From: Apostichopus japonicus
Taxonomy: Eukaryota; Echinodermata; Holothuroidea; Aspidochirotida; Stichopodidae
Assembly: GCF_037975245.1 (NCBI RefSeq)
Contig: NC_092569.1
Span: forward strand, 3,597,501 to 3,661,500
Reading direction: 5' to 3'
Length of the DNA: 64,000 bases
Shown here: positions 1 to 12,480 of the stretch, piece after piece
Layout: every line of letters starts with the position of its first letter
Numbering within the stretch: the stretch's first letter is position 1
The notes under the pieces: model-generated
Database searches by the model: none
Told to the model about the DNA's origin: nothing
The model's input: the letters and a program-made list of their open reading frames with translations, nothing else
Translations under genes and position numbers: made by a program

Positions 1-123
1 ATATGTCCCACAAAAATATAAAGAAAAACACTGGATAGAGAATTACAGTAAGCTAGAGTAATCCTCTGACATCAACATATGAAGAATACTTATAACTAGA
101 AATGTTGGTGGAAAGTCACTCAC

Positions 124-316
124 CTATGGACGGTAGTAGGTTGGGTAACCCTGTGACACCCTTGGTAGAAGGGTTCGACAGAAGGCCCAGATCGCCCGCT
201 GTGACGTCACGTGGTTTATCGCGCTTCATAGGCTCTGCAGGTCCATCACCGGTGGGAGAGTTGGGAGAGCTCGCTACGGATGCCGGCGGTTGAGGTGACG
301 GTGATCGGGACTCCAT
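124..316 (-). CDS. First coding exon of an unrecognised gene (partial)
   Basis: Reading on the minus strand, an ATG at 316-314 sits in a strong Kozak context (GCGACCATGG). It opens 64 codons rich in Ser/Pro at the N-terminus (MESRSPSPQPPASVASSPNS), followed by a basic stretch (PMKRDKPRD) and a leucine-rich end (NLLPSI). The frame then runs into a good splice donor, GTGAGT at 123-118, leaving phase 1. The segment is clearly richer in CpG than its surroundings, which supports a real 5' exon. Later exons would lie beyond position 1, outside the window. I do not recognise the protein. A low-complexity Ser/Pro start with a basic patch is common in nuclear regulators, but that is only suggestive. 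The start choice rests on Kozak context and the absence of an earlier in-frame ATG close by. Confidence 0.6.
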
Positions 317-3300
317 GGTCGCGAACTATTACAGTTCGTAAAATTGAAAGAACAATCCGCAAACTAGACCAATATTTAGAGCAATATTCTTCCTCTTAAT
401 ACTGCAGATTTGAGTTACTTCTGGTAGAATCGGGAGGTTTGTCGTCAAAATTATTCAACGATTAGAATAATTTTGGAAACGTATAAAATTGCAGTAATAG
501 ACGACTATCGATGAGTCACGCAACCCCTTAAAGAAATCTGTCGAAAATTGTGTCAATAAATTAATTTCATTATAAAAATTGCTTGAAATGGATTGATTAT
601 CGTTTTGATACAGCTACCACTTTTCTATGTCCTTGCTCTTGCAGATAAACCCGATTTTGCTTCAGATAAGTCGATAAGTGTGTCCTTATCAAGATGGTGA
701 CGAAAGTGGTTTTAATCGACCTTGTCGCTAATGTTGTTTTATTGTTGTTGGTTTTTTCGTCGACCGATAAAATAGCGCTGCAACAAAATATCTTTAGTTT
801 TCCAAAATTCCACTAAACTTTTCTTGATTGAATAACCCAAAAAGATTTTCAAAATATGAAGAATTAGAAGATCTTATCTTGCTCGCTCGATGATTCCTCG
901 CAGTCAATTGATAAGCTTCTATCAGTCACTGCGTTTCAAATAAGCGACTGCGTGCTGCCCGCATGTCTTATGTTACACAAAAGATACGCCACATCAACCG
1001 CCGGCAAAATGGTTAATTAATTAATAATTAGAGTCAACACACACTAAACCATAGATAACAATCAAAGTTGAAATCCATGCTAGAGGCGATAGCCAATCAC
1101 AGGTAAGAAATCAGAACTCTGACTGTCTATTCGCCGGTTTTCTTTTTTTAAACCGACGCTCAACTGTGTCGATGATTACATCGCGTGACACGATTAGAGA
1201 AGCAGAAGAAGACGACGACGAAAAAATAAAAATGAAGCACCCAAATCAAAATCCATAAAATTAGGTAATATTAGATTTTTTTCCTCCAAAACATGTTAAT
1301 ATTGATGTAGTTTACTTAATGCGTCGATCAAAATTCGGATTTATGAGTCGATAGAGCCCTCGTAAGCAAGATCAACTATTGGTTGACGAACGCACGGCAC
1401 ACTGCCTGACGCTAAGCACGGCATAACTCAGACCGCACTGCTGAAAAATTAATGGCTCCTCTCACCGTTCAATCTCATTTAACCAGGCGCTAGTAAAATT
1501 ATATACCTGTAGGCTTCGAAACAGATGCCGTATTCAATCTCTCCCCTCTCTCACACACACAAAAAAACAAGACTGATCTTGGATAGAATTTGGGAGAGTT
1601 AAATAACTTGTTTCTTCTGAAAGCGGTCTTTTTCGCGCTGTGCATCTGTGCGACAATTACAGAGCGCTCACGACACATGCAAAATTTATCATGTCGTCGC
1701 GTATTCTTTTATGTTCTTTTGACTAAATAAACCTATGAATTACGATGAAGGGCAGATAACTTTCCTGATTACACTTGTGGAAAATGTCTTTCCCTTGTGT
1801 CTTTTCATGCGAGGGATGAATTGCTTTTGTAAACTGAGATGTCGAAGCAAGAGGTAATTGGTTTTTCTAACCAATCATTGGTCATTGCAAGAGTTTGACG
1901 TGCGTCTTTTTCGTCGTCGGCAGCGACCGGCTGATCATCAACCGTTAACATTATATCCCACCAGTTTCTTTTTTTTTTATATACATATATATATTTTTTG
2001 ATTTTTTAACTTCTTCTTCATCTTCTTCGTCATTTTCCCCCCAATTTTTCTTAGTTTAAAAATGGGATTTTCCAGCGGCTTGTTCATCACATTACGAGAC
2101 ACGTGGCTCCAAAGCTTCATTGAACACCATATGTCGACAGAACGAAGGGACTTGATGTGTTTTATAGCACCCCTCGTAAGGTTAGTTTCCAGTTTTGTTT
2201 TCATCTTCTTCTTCTGAGTCGAAGGGTTGCGCTTGGCGCAAGAAAAAAAAAACGCGACCCACTTCACATGCCGAAATTGTTGTTACTGACGGCGAAAAAA
2301 AACCAAGTCAAAAGGCAAAAGATTATCGATTAAAAGTGTTAATAGGCTTCATGTAAAACAAGGTTGGGACGTGGATAAAAAGCCACAAATCTCAAGGTTT
2401 TTGTTTGCCTCTGTGAAATATTTAAAACGATGAAATTATTTGAGCGGTTTAACCATCATCATCCTCCTGATTATCGGCTTCCGTCGGTCCTTATGCTTGT
2501 CAAGAAATTAGCCGCCAAAATAAAGAAGCAATGAATAAATTATAAAACGATATCGATGGAAAACCGTGACCCTTAACCTCGATAACTTTGACGTACGTTA
2601 GGCATGTGTATAACCATGTTGACAAAACGTTGATAACTAAGTGCTTATTAGAGACAAAAACAAAATCAAAAAATGTTACCAAACTACACATAAAACGAGG
2701 GAGTCCAACATTGTAAGGGATGACCGTTTGCAAGGAGCATAGTGTATAAACATCCAAGCGTGTTTGTTTTCTTTTTCTTGAAGTGATGTCAAAACTTTTG
2801 AGAGATTGATAAATAGAAGAAAAAATCGGACAAAACCTTTTACAACATATTACGAACACTCAACCTCCTGTGAAGAACCGTGAAACGCCCGAAAATTAAC
2901 AAATTTTGTATGTTGAATATGATTTTATCTTATTCCGTTTTTCCTTCTCCTTTAACCCATTTGCATGTTTACTTACCTAGATCCAGAAACTTGCCATTAA
3001 GATGGGAAAGATGACTTTTTCATGAAATTATTTTATAGATATTACTGTGGCTATAAATGACCTTCGTCCTCCTTGGCAATTATATTGATATATTATATCA
3101 TTATTGATCTCCAACGATTTATTGTTTTCATCGTTTACCTTGAAATTCCTAGAAACCATTAAATTCCTATAAATAAAAAAATTAATAAAAAAAATATGTC
3201 GCAGCAATATATCTTTTCTTTTCCAAATATATCTCAAATTAGTCAAAATGTTTCAAGCCCACGTTGAGAAGTAATTCTGTCTTTTTATGAAATTTCTATT

Positions 3301-4302
3301 ATTTTCATTTTGAGACATGTTTTTTTTCTTCCCTAAGAAAGTTCATGCTTAAATGATAACAAACAATATTGTTATCTTTATTTAACCAATGCATAATTTG
3401 TTGTTGGTTTCTGAACATCTTCTTCTCCTTGTGTTTTATTGCGGGCATATTTGGTCGTTTTCTCTTCATTCTTCATATTCTTGTCAATCATGACATTGTG
3501 GTGACGTCTTGATGACGTATTTGATTAAACCGTCAGTTTTCTTCAAAAAATAAACTTTTCTAAAAGTTTTTAATATTTATCCTCGTAAAACAATGTCTTA
3601 CAGTAACTGAAATACCATTTAGTTATAAACTTAAAAAATGTATATATATATTCCATCCCATATACCCTTATAAATAGTGGTATACCATTCGTCTTTAAGT
3701 CAAATAAATACCATCATGGGTGCAACTGTAACTTAATGATGATACGGAGTAACTCGTTCCATTCAGAAGGTTGCAACCGTATGGACAGTTGCATCAATCG
3801 ACAGGTCGACAATAACATCTTGCTTCCACATTTTTGTGTGAAATTCAACTCAATTGTGACACAACTTTTGTTGACGATCTAGGGGTAAGTTGTGAAAGCA
3901 ACGTCCAGATAAAGCTACAAACACCTGTTGTGTTACCTATGACGTCAGTATGGTGCACTCATATACAAATGTGTGTGTGTGTTCATTTGTGTGGAGGGCG
4001 GAGGGAGGCGCAGCGCATGTATATGTGTGTGTGTAGTGCGCAAACATGAAGCTTTCAAAACCTGATTGGCCAATGTCTTCGTGTTGTACCAAATCATATC
4101 TACATGCAAATTGAATCGCCCGGACCTGTTAGAGGTATTCTTGTTAAGTGACGTCATCACGGGCTCACTGGTTATAAGTCAATTGCCCTCGATGTTATCT
4201 TGGTGATTTCATAGCGGTGGACTAAGAACGGTCACATGACGTCGATTTGGCGTGACGTCACCACGAGCGTACTATGCATATAGTCAAACACCGTCCATAT
4301 TA
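317..4302. other. Non-coding 5' flank and intergenic DNA
   Basis: This lies upstream of the minus-strand first exon, so its first few hundred bases may hold that gene's 5' UTR and promoter; I could not place a TATA box or initiator. Further on there are poly-A/T tracts, a short GT-rich tract near 3970-4035, and several TGACGTCA or near matches around 3940, 4150 and 4250. No open frame has exon-like borders or recognisable protein similarity. Confidence 0.5.
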
Positions 4303-4731
4303 CTTTAGAGCAGAGTTTCCCTAACGGTGGTGCATGAACCCCCAGAGGTTGCGTGAGTCCACCCCAGGGGGTTCGTGAGACGTTTCTGAAAGTCAAAACT
4401 AGAGTACTTTTTCTTGAACTAAAATCTGATATATCATATAATTTAGTAATGTACAAAAGTCGTACCTACCGACAAACTCTTTTCGCATTCCATACGCATA
4501 TGTTGCCATAGTAGTACCGTACCGTGCATGTAATAACTGAATAATGAAACAGACGTTTTTTTTCCATTACAATATAACACTATGAACTTGATCTTTTACG
4601 AAGCAATGGTATGCGTATTATAATATTATAATGACTCAGATCGTGTCTCGAAAAGTTGGGGGTTCTTTGACAACTCTGACATCCACAGGGGGTTCGTGGG
4701 GTGATAAAGTTAGGGAAACCCTGCATTAGAG
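4303..4731. mobile_element. hAT-type MITE with target duplication
   Basis: The element proper is 4311-4723 (413 bp). Its left end, CAGAGTTTCCCTAAC, and its right end, GTTAGGGAAACCCTG, are 15-bp inverted repeats with one mismatch. They are flanked by 8-bp target duplications, CTTTAGAG (4303-4310) and CATTAGAG (4724-4731), differing at one base. Terminal CAG...CTG, an 8-bp duplication and subterminal GAACCCCC/GGGGGTTCGTG motifs are the classic signature of non-autonomous hAT elements. No transposase frame is present. Decay of one base in both the repeat and the duplication suggests a moderately old insertion. Confidence 0.88.
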
Positions 4732-5100
4732 ACATCACCACCGGGCATACTGAGGGAAAGTCAATTGCTGTAATATTTCTTAAGTGTTGAGATCTCTTGG
4801 TACACTGAATGAAATCCAGTGCTGTCCATTGTATTTTGATGTTGTCATTATGGGCGTGGTAAACTCAAATGCCTTACATATCATGTGATATAAACAACAG
4901 CGTATATGTACGATCCTTATGCCTCCCTTCTGAACTTTGTACCCCCATTTTTAAACCTCCCCCCTCTCTCTTTGCCTTCGCAATACTCTTCATCAAATCA
5001 AGAGAGATTTTGGTAACCTCTGCCCCAATTCCCTCTCAGCACTTTTTTACTTTTTTTCCTTTCCATTTTTACCCTTCGAATTCTCCTCAACTTGTTCCAG

Positions 5101-5132
5101 AGCCTATCCGCTCTCTATACGGCAAGACCAAG
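5101..5132 (+). other. Possible internal micro-exon
   Basis: A long pyrimidine tract (about 5040-5098) ends in TTCCAG at 5100, followed by 32 bases, then an AAG|GTAATA donor at 5133. In one frame the 32 bases read PIRSLYGKTK. The acceptor and donor are both good, but no partner exon was identified. The span could equally be chance splice-like sequence in AT-rich DNA. Confidence 0.2.
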
Positions 5133-6689
5133 GTAATACCTTAACAAACGCACGCACAGAAAAACAGAGAAATATATAAGAGGAATAAAAAAAAAGACTA
5201 ATGGGAGAACTTGATAGCTTTTAAAACTTTCTAAGTGAGCTGTAAATCCGATTAACACTTGATCTCTCGTCATCCCGTTGGTTTCATGGAATTTTTGCCC
5301 TGTTATGAGTTTTAATGTAATCACTCCTTGTAAATACTATCCGTTTGTATATGATATATGTGAATTATAACAAACATCTGTACACATACTTAGAATGATA
5401 AAAAAAAAAATATATATATAGATTTGAATATATTTAATATTCATATAAGCTGCCTTGATTTAATATTAATATATTCAAATCATATACTTAGGTATATCAT
5501 ATTTAAGTAGAGCGAAGGTTAGGCAAGATTTACACCTGCATTTTAACTGTACCCTTTATTTATAGTGTAAAAACCCCTAAAACAATAATTTCTTTGATTT
5601 TTTTTCTGATGTTAGAGATTTATTACAGATTTATGATTTTCTGATTTCAAAAAATATAAAATAATTCTGACGTGGGACGGTCCCTCTCCCTCGTTACATA
5701 AGCAGATAATTATGATGATTGCATCATTATAGCAGTTATGAAATGATACACATTCCCGTGAGTGGTGGAGGGGGTCTTTTCTATGGGTTCACATCCAACG
5801 AAGCGACTGAAATATTATAATTTCGACATTCTCCCTCTTTCATAAACATTCCATAACTTCAATAAAAATTGTCAATATCTTGTTTTCTAACACGTTCCTT
5901 TCAATAATTTTAAGTTTCTTTCAGCCACCTAACCTGGAAAATATTCCTAATTTAAAATTCATTGTTAAGACAGTTTATTGTCTGTTTTTTCCTTCCAGTA
6001 TGGTATCAAGATTGTTCTTTATAAATTTAATGATTGATTACTAAACATAGAAGGGTGACTCTTTGTTGTTAAAGCTGACACAGCTCTAGAGTTTAGAGGG
6101 AAATATAAATTGGTGTTTTGGAATCAAATATGATGTTACCAAATACGCTCTACACCAGTTCGTTGAATACGGCATTACATACTAAGAACAGGCGAGGATG
6201 CGGGGTTGGTGTGGGAGGGGGAGCAGGTGGGGGGGGGGTGTTCACCCACCCTTTTCAACCTCGTAAACAATAAATGAAAGTAATTACTAGCACAACATCG
6301 CGTGTAGACCGAATGTTATTGTATACATGGCCTATATATGCCTCATAGTGCAACGCCTAAAATGTTCTTGTTTTTGCTGGGGAAGACTCCTCCCCCTCCA
6401 CGCATGGATGTCGGCTTCAACGACCACAGGGGGACACAACCCCGCCTTTTCAAAATCCTAAATTCGTAATCAAAAGTACGCCATAGAATGATCTATATGT
6501 GAAAGAAATTGAAATGTTACTGAGAGTTTTTAACTACAAAAAAGTTTCAAAGCGCAGTGTCTCCATAGATTCTTTGCAATTTAAACTTAGCTGAAATTTT
6601 TTACACTGATAGGTTGACAATATTTAAATACGTATGACCATGAAATGGCACGAACCACCTTTTACGAAAAGTCACCCACCCAATCACGT

Positions 6690-6711
6690 GAAATATATAT
6701 ATATATATGTA

Positions 6712-6752
<41 letters not shown>
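6690..6752. repeat. AT dinucleotide microsatellite
   Basis: A run of alternating A and T is broken only by two GTATATAT interruptions. Short frames across it reading Ile/Tyr are translation shadows of the repeat. Confidence 0.9.
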
Positions 6753-6753
<1 letters not shown>

Positions 6754-7094
6754 TGTGTGCCTACTGTGTAATCTTGTGGCGATCTTGTACTCATGTTGTA
6801 CCCATAAGGCAATCTTTTAGGGACTCTGTAGTCGCTTCTACTCGCGATGAAATCTTGTACTCATTATGGAATATTTCGTTTGTATTCATAACGTAAACTT
6901 TTGAAGAGGGAAATGTGAACAATTATGTTCTCACTCATGTTTCTAACTGCGATACTGCATTCATTTCTTATGTGTCCCTATATGTAATCTTGCACACATG
7001 TAATGTTTTGTACTCACAATGTCGGGACACATTGGTCACTGTAGTCGCATTGTAGTCGCATTTGTAGTCGTATAGAGACACCTAAATTCAATTT

Positions 7095-7345
7095 ACGGAG
7101 TGTTAGCTCAGTGGTTAACGCCGGTGCCTTTCAATCATAAGGTCCCGAGTTCGAGTCACTCCAAGATTAATGTATGTCGTCCAATTACAGAGTTGTTGAC
7201 AATTGACAATTCATAATCATGGACGTTAAATATGAATCTAAGAGACTGACTTCGGTCAGCTTACGGCTTTGATAAGCCAATGATGGCTTCTTCGCGATTT
7301 CCTGCTTGCAGGAGGATCTAAAATACATAAATATACAAGTAATCT
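7095..7345 (+). mobile_element. tRNA-derived SINE
   Basis: The head is tRNA-like. An A box (TTAGCTCAGTGG, 7103-7114) and a B box (GAGTTCGAGTC, 7147-7157) are correctly spaced for an RNA polymerase III type 2 promoter. GGAGTG near 7098 can pair with CACTCC near 7157, although the T stem is not intact, so this is not a functional tRNA gene. A SINE-like body follows, with small hairpins (CTGACTTCGGTCAG, then a GGCTT...AAGCC pairing) and CCTGCTTGCAGG. It ends in an AT-rich ATACATAAATATAC tail. Target duplications were not resolved. Confidence 0.75.
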
Positions 7346-8336
7346 CTAAATTAATCAAACGGTAAGTTCCAGTGAAGTTAAAGAAAAACGTTAATTAGTC
7401 CGAATGGATAATAAATATATGCAAAAATTAAGATATATAAATTTCGAAATGTTCTCTTGAAAGTTACATAACTGCTGGAAGGCACTTTCTTTATTTGCAA
7501 TTTAGCTCAGAAAGAAGGTGACCATAAAGTTAGCGAGCATCAATTTCACGAAGAGACAACACATATATTTTTAAATATTTAATTCCCACAATGTCATAAA
7601 AAATATTCTTTCAGACTAGACATGTTTCCGACCATGAGTTCATAAACGGATCAAAAGCATGAATATTTGAGATAAACCAAGTACATTTTTTTTATAGTCT
7701 CCCTATATTTATATATACAATTGTTTTTTCTTTTTAAATTAATTATGATATTTTCTGAAAAGTACACAAGGAAAATCCAGTGAGGATTACGTTTACATGG
7801 TGAGAGTTACATATCGGTATTACAGTTTGACGTATGCTATCAGTCTCTGACGTCAGAAATGTATCCGTAGAATGAATTAAAGGTTCAAACAGGGAATATA
7901 AATAATATCAACTAACTAATTCATGATGATAAAAGACATTTTGTTTGTTATCACATATGGGTTAATGGTATATAAGATCTCTATCAAAAAGGACAAAACA
8001 GTCATTTTTGAAATTAAGTAAAGGAAAGTTTTTCATATCTTCGATATTCTGTATTATTACGGAAAAGTTATTATATTTACTCATGTTTGAACTGACAGAT
8101 AAAGAATTTCTGTTACAAATATGTAGACAATTTGTTTTTAATCAATGTTACTTCTGCAAATTTAGATACAATATTTTAAGAATATATATTTCGTGTTTAC
8201 GCAAAGCTTACATAGTATTTATTCCCTTTTCCAAATTGACTCACGATACCTTTGCAATTGGCGTAACATCGTCTTGCTCACGGTTAGTGTCTCGATGTAA
8301 TGGTTTTAGTGCGCAGACATATATCTTTTCTGAAAA
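7346..8336. other. Non-coding AT-rich interval
   Basis: No supported feature. An open frame of about 110 codons at 8008-8340 is low-complexity, rich in Phe/Ile/Cys, lacks splice context and ends in the microsatellite. I treat it as chance. Confidence 0.5.
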
Positions 8337-8670
<334 letters not shown>

Positions 8671-8818
8671 TGTACCTATGTTTATAGGGCAAAGGCTATT
8701 ATCTGTTACAATCCACTGGGTATTAATAGTTTTGCCTAGTGGCAAAGATATGAACCCTTATTTTGTGCGTAAATCGCCCAGTTCGGACAATTTTCTAGAT
8801 ACTGTTTTTTCACTGCGC

Positions 8819-8924
8819 TTTTCAAGCACTTGTACTGACAGTATGAGCAGTATGAACATAGGCCAATTTTCATCGCTGATAAAGGCTAGGAACTGTTTAT
8901 ACTGCCAGTGCGAGTGCTTGAGAG
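8819..8924 (+). ncRNA. Long imperfect hairpin, miRNA-precursor-like
   Basis: Positions 8822-8850 are inverted against 8893-8921: 29 bp with five DNA mismatches. Read as plus-strand RNA, four of those five become G-U wobbles, so 28 of 29 positions can pair, and the stem extends a few pairs each way to 8819-8924. The loop is about 40 nt. This could be a microRNA precursor, a transcribed hairpin or an old foldback element. No expression evidence is available and no known miRNA seed was recognised. Confidence 0.35.
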
Positions 8925-9857
8925 CACGATAATAGAGGCCAGTATAGATAGGTATTAGCAGTAAAGAATGACCCTATCTGGCTGGTGCGTGTACAATAAT
9001 ACATAATACATTTTAAATGTATTTAAGTAACTCATTTGTATGATATTGTTCATGATAATTGGTTAATAAAAATCCTTTTAGAAAATGTAAACAAATAATA
9101 TCAAATTTTATAAGGAAAAATCGTTTTGCACTGAATTGTCTATTATCAAACAGTAGAAGAGAAATGGAGAGATAGAGAGAGGGAAAAAATGAATAAAACG
9201 ACAAAACATGAAATTGAGTTACTTGAGATTGTTGTGGTTAAACCATGTAAGGTATAAGATCCGTCTAGCTTATTCTAGACGAGATAATGTTTGTCAATTT
9301 AATTTACATACTAATGTGAAATTTTTCATTTTCTGCCCATATACTATATCAGTGAGTGATTTAGAAAAAAAAGAAGTAACATTTTTTCATCACTTAATTA
9401 TACCTCCATATATGCAGTGAGATTTAATCAGTGTGTTCTCATGAATACTGTGCATGCAATATATTCCCGAGGAGTGATTTTTGCAACTCAGTAAACCTAA
9501 CCATGATTTGCCAAAGGCTTACTGTTGCATTATAGGTTTTTGAAAAGACCACACGTAACACTGCATGCTGTACGGACGCACATATCCCTTGATCACGATA
9601 ACACCAGCCACGTGGCCCGGTGGGCGGGAGAAGGGAACGCACAAAGACGAAACCCCCTATGTGAGACTTCAATGTTTGTTTTCTTAATTGTGATGTATTT
9701 GCCAATGTTTTAAATATTGATTACTATGTAGGATGCATGGATCGAGAGAGAGAGAGAGGTGGACAAGGACATGTTCTATCTCAGTAAGAAGCTAAGCGAG
9801 TGTACCGGGGTGTATGATGGGGGTGATTAAGACCTCATAAACGGGGGCTGCATGGGG
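8925..9857. other. Non-coding interval
   Basis: It contains a short GA tract (about 9743-9760) and nothing else supportable. Overlapping short frames on both strands near 9439-9713 show no known motif. Confidence 0.5.
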
Positions 9858-9866
9858 TATAAGAAG
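9858..9866 (+). promoter_or_regulatory. Possible TATA box
   Basis: TATAAGAAG in a G-rich setting lies about 80 bases before an ATG at 9939. A start site about 30 bases downstream would give a short leader. The box, ATG and donor taken together are the only support. Confidence 0.3.
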
Positions 9867-9938
9867 GGGTCTAAACACATGCCTTTGTAACCTTTTTCAA
9901 GTTCATAGTCTGTCAGTATCCATTCAGACGTTAACACA

Positions 9939-9992
9939 ATGGAAACTGATCATAAACATAAAGAGAAAGGTGTAACATCTGATTCCTCAAAG
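9939..9992 (+). CDS. Possible short first coding exon (partial)
   Basis: ATG at 9939 in ACACAATGG context opens 18 codons reading METDHKHKEKGVTSDSSK, ending AAG|GTAATT, a plausible splice donor at 9993. Unspliced, the frame continues only six more codons to a TAA. A TATA-like box lies upstream at 9858. The peptide is charged and hydrophilic with no recognisable domain. No downstream exon was found, and the satellite array begins 2 kb further on, so the call is tentative. Confidence 0.25.
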
Positions 9993-10013
9993 GTAATTGA
10001 GTTTGAAGATTAA

Positions 10014-11948
10014 TGTTCAAAGGGAGTGTGAAAACGTGTTACCTTCACACAGTTTGTTTACTTGAAAGTATTCTTATTTTTTCTGACTTTTTCCACGCCA
10101 AAACGGTTAAAATAAAATTTAAAATATATATAGCCCTAGCAGTGAGTCGTTGAAGAAACGATATCTAGTTTTATAACAGTTCAATGGAAGTTAATTTCGA
10201 TTGATAAGGGTTAGTTATACACAATGTGGCTTCATTGAGCTTACTCAAGTCGTTTTCGCTCTTTGGATATATTCTTATATTTCTACCCCCCCCCCCCCAA
10301 AAAAAAACTTATATATTGGATCTTCTTGTTGTTATCATCAGCGAAACATCTTTCAACACGTTAATTCGTCGTCCAAGTACTTCAATAGAAAAAATTGGAA
10401 CTTCGCGAGATTTTACTCTGAAAATAAGTTTTACATTTTATGGTTTAAGACTGACAAAGGTGTGATAACCCTATGCTATATAAATCAAAGGGGTTTTGGT
10501 GTGTATAGGCCTTATTCTTATATATATAGTAATTGATTTTACACCAGGAAAATGCTTTTGTTCTTTCCATAAGCTCACGGCTTCATATGTCAGTAATTTC
10601 ATAAAATAAAATGGTAATGGAGACCATTTTGATCCGATGGATATGTGGTTTACTAAAGAAAATCAGTTTTTGGAGTGAAATCTTGAGATTTTTAGCTCAC
10701 TATAGTGAAGTTCCCAGGGGCGAAGAAGCTTGCAGTATAGAGGTCGTTGAGTGATGGGATCGAAGGCTGCGGACAGAACAATCCCTGGGGATTATTGCTG
10801 ACCAACAGATAGGTCAGTTAGGTGGGCACCTTATTTAAAACAGGAATATTTTTTGTTGGAAGAATTTGTTGTTCTGATTACTCAAGAGAAAGTAAAAGAA
10901 ACAAAAATGAAGTGTAAACGTCTGGTAATCACTTTCATTGTTTCTACCCAAATGGTGGTGGGTGGGGTGGCGGTGGGAGTGGGGGGGGGGGGCTGGGGAT
11001 AGAGAGGGTAAGAAGGTTGTCTCCCTAGTTACAGCTGTAGATGGCTATCGCTTTACCGGGAAACAAGGACCAAAGCCAAATTTATAGTAACGATAATGGG
11101 TAGGTGTTGTCGGCAACCCCCAAACAACAACAATAAATAAACAAACGAATATACAAATTAACCTACATCACTTGAGCAGTAATGTACTTAATAACAATTG
11201 AACCAATAAGAATGTTTGTCTACCCTATATATCATATTTGTGGTTATTAAGTGGTTTTCAGTTTTGCTGGCTGCAAGATTTGACACACTCCCAGGATTTC
11301 GATTGCAAATAATTGAATACAAGTGGATTTTTGGTGGTGGTTTTTCGTTTGCTTTGAAGTATACATGCAAATACGCATGTTTTACCTTTGCTTTAATTTT
11401 CCATCTTAATATTTTCTGAGAATGAATACAACAGCAAGTTACACCTCGTTTTTTTAATTTAAATTAAAGAAAGTTGGGTTCATATCTTAATGCCAGCTAA
11501 AATAATTACTTGAGGGAGGTAGGGGGAAGGGGGCGGGGAGAAGGGGGGGGGAGAAGCTGAACTTGCCCATCTATATATATCGTGTTATTTGTACTCTTAT
11601 TTCAAAAGTTCTGTCAGCGTATATGGCATATTATTATTCACTGTTTAATAAAATGCAAATCATTTATTCAAGTCAATTCCTCATCTGACTTCCTTTACAT
11701 ACCCCTCCCTCACATCCCCATTCCCCCTCCCCCTGAGCTGAGAGTGCATAAACCAAATACATCAGCCCCACAATGTCATTGTTGCTGCCCTGATATCCAT
11801 CATGAATGTATCCCCTGGCAGGTGGCGTGCTACTAAATCTCCGACCTGCCAGAGGAAGTGATAGCCACGAAAGCGGTTAAAAAGGTGGCGCTATGCGTCA
11901 TTTAATCTGTTGGCGCTAGAGCAAATTAAAGTTGTTCGGAGGAAACGG
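10014..11948. other. Non-coding interval before the satellite
   Basis: It holds homopolymer blocks (C then A near 10287-10307), G-rich tracts near 10965-10992 and 11515-11552, and pyrimidine-rich DNA near 11690-11735. No supported gene or mobile element was seen. Confidence 0.5.
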
Positions 11949-12480
11949 AAAATCGAACAAAATCATAAGCCCTTACATAATTGGTTTATAGCCTTACAAA
12001 AGTCGCCAAACTAATATCATTTTTCCACCAAAATATGACTGTTTATACTACTTTTATCACCTGGAAAGGAATCAAAAGGGCGCCACACACCGCAGGTACA
12101 ATTTTGGGAAGAATTAAAAAAGTCGTGATTTTGGCCAAAATCGAGCAAAATCATAAGGGTATAGCCTTACAAAATTGCCAAATTTCGGCCAAAAATAAAA
12201 GTTCTCAAATTTCTCTCAGGATACTAATACGGATTCCCAGAACCCAAATAAACGCTTCTCTCGTGACAAAAGTGGAATTCGACGAACTTTTAGTCATTTA
12301 AATTTGATATGATATGACGTCAAGATATGGTTTATTAATATCATTTTTCCACCAAAATATGACTGTTTATACTACTTTTATCACCTGGAAAGGAATCAAA
12401 AGGGCGCCACACACCGCAGGTACAATTTTGGGAAGAATTAAAAAAGTCGTGATTTTGGCCAAAATCGAGCAAAATCAAAA
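11949..12480 (+). repeat. Outlying satellite copies, left of the main array
   Basis: From about 11949 satellite homology appears in degraded form. It becomes clear at about 12014 and completes one monomer ending at 12313. A second monomer starts with ATGACGTCAAG at 12314 and stops around 12480, partway through the unit, just after the GAGCAAAATC motif. Orientation matches the main array, from which these copies are separated by a 2.7-kb island. Confidence 0.9.

Larger units (their letters stand above)
4732..7094. other. Non-coding interval
   Basis: No supported gene. It contains a small inverted repeat (5421-5441 against 5462-5481, about 20 bp with one indel), G-rich tracts near 6200-6235 and an AT dinucleotide tract at 6690-6752. 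One possible micro-exon is listed separately. Confidence 0.5.

Noticed and set aside
1977-2267. Lys-rich minus-strand frame
   Set aside because: Low-complexity reading of pyrimidine-rich TTCTTCTTC DNA; no exon borders.
2977-3040. Minus-strand exon before a CTAG|GTAAGT donor
   Set aside because: The donor is good, but two frames close with stops inside the stretch, the third has a stop just upstream, and no acceptor was found.
7098-7165. Functional tRNA gene
   Set aside because: The T stem does not pair, the acceptor match overlaps the T arm, and a SINE-like body follows.
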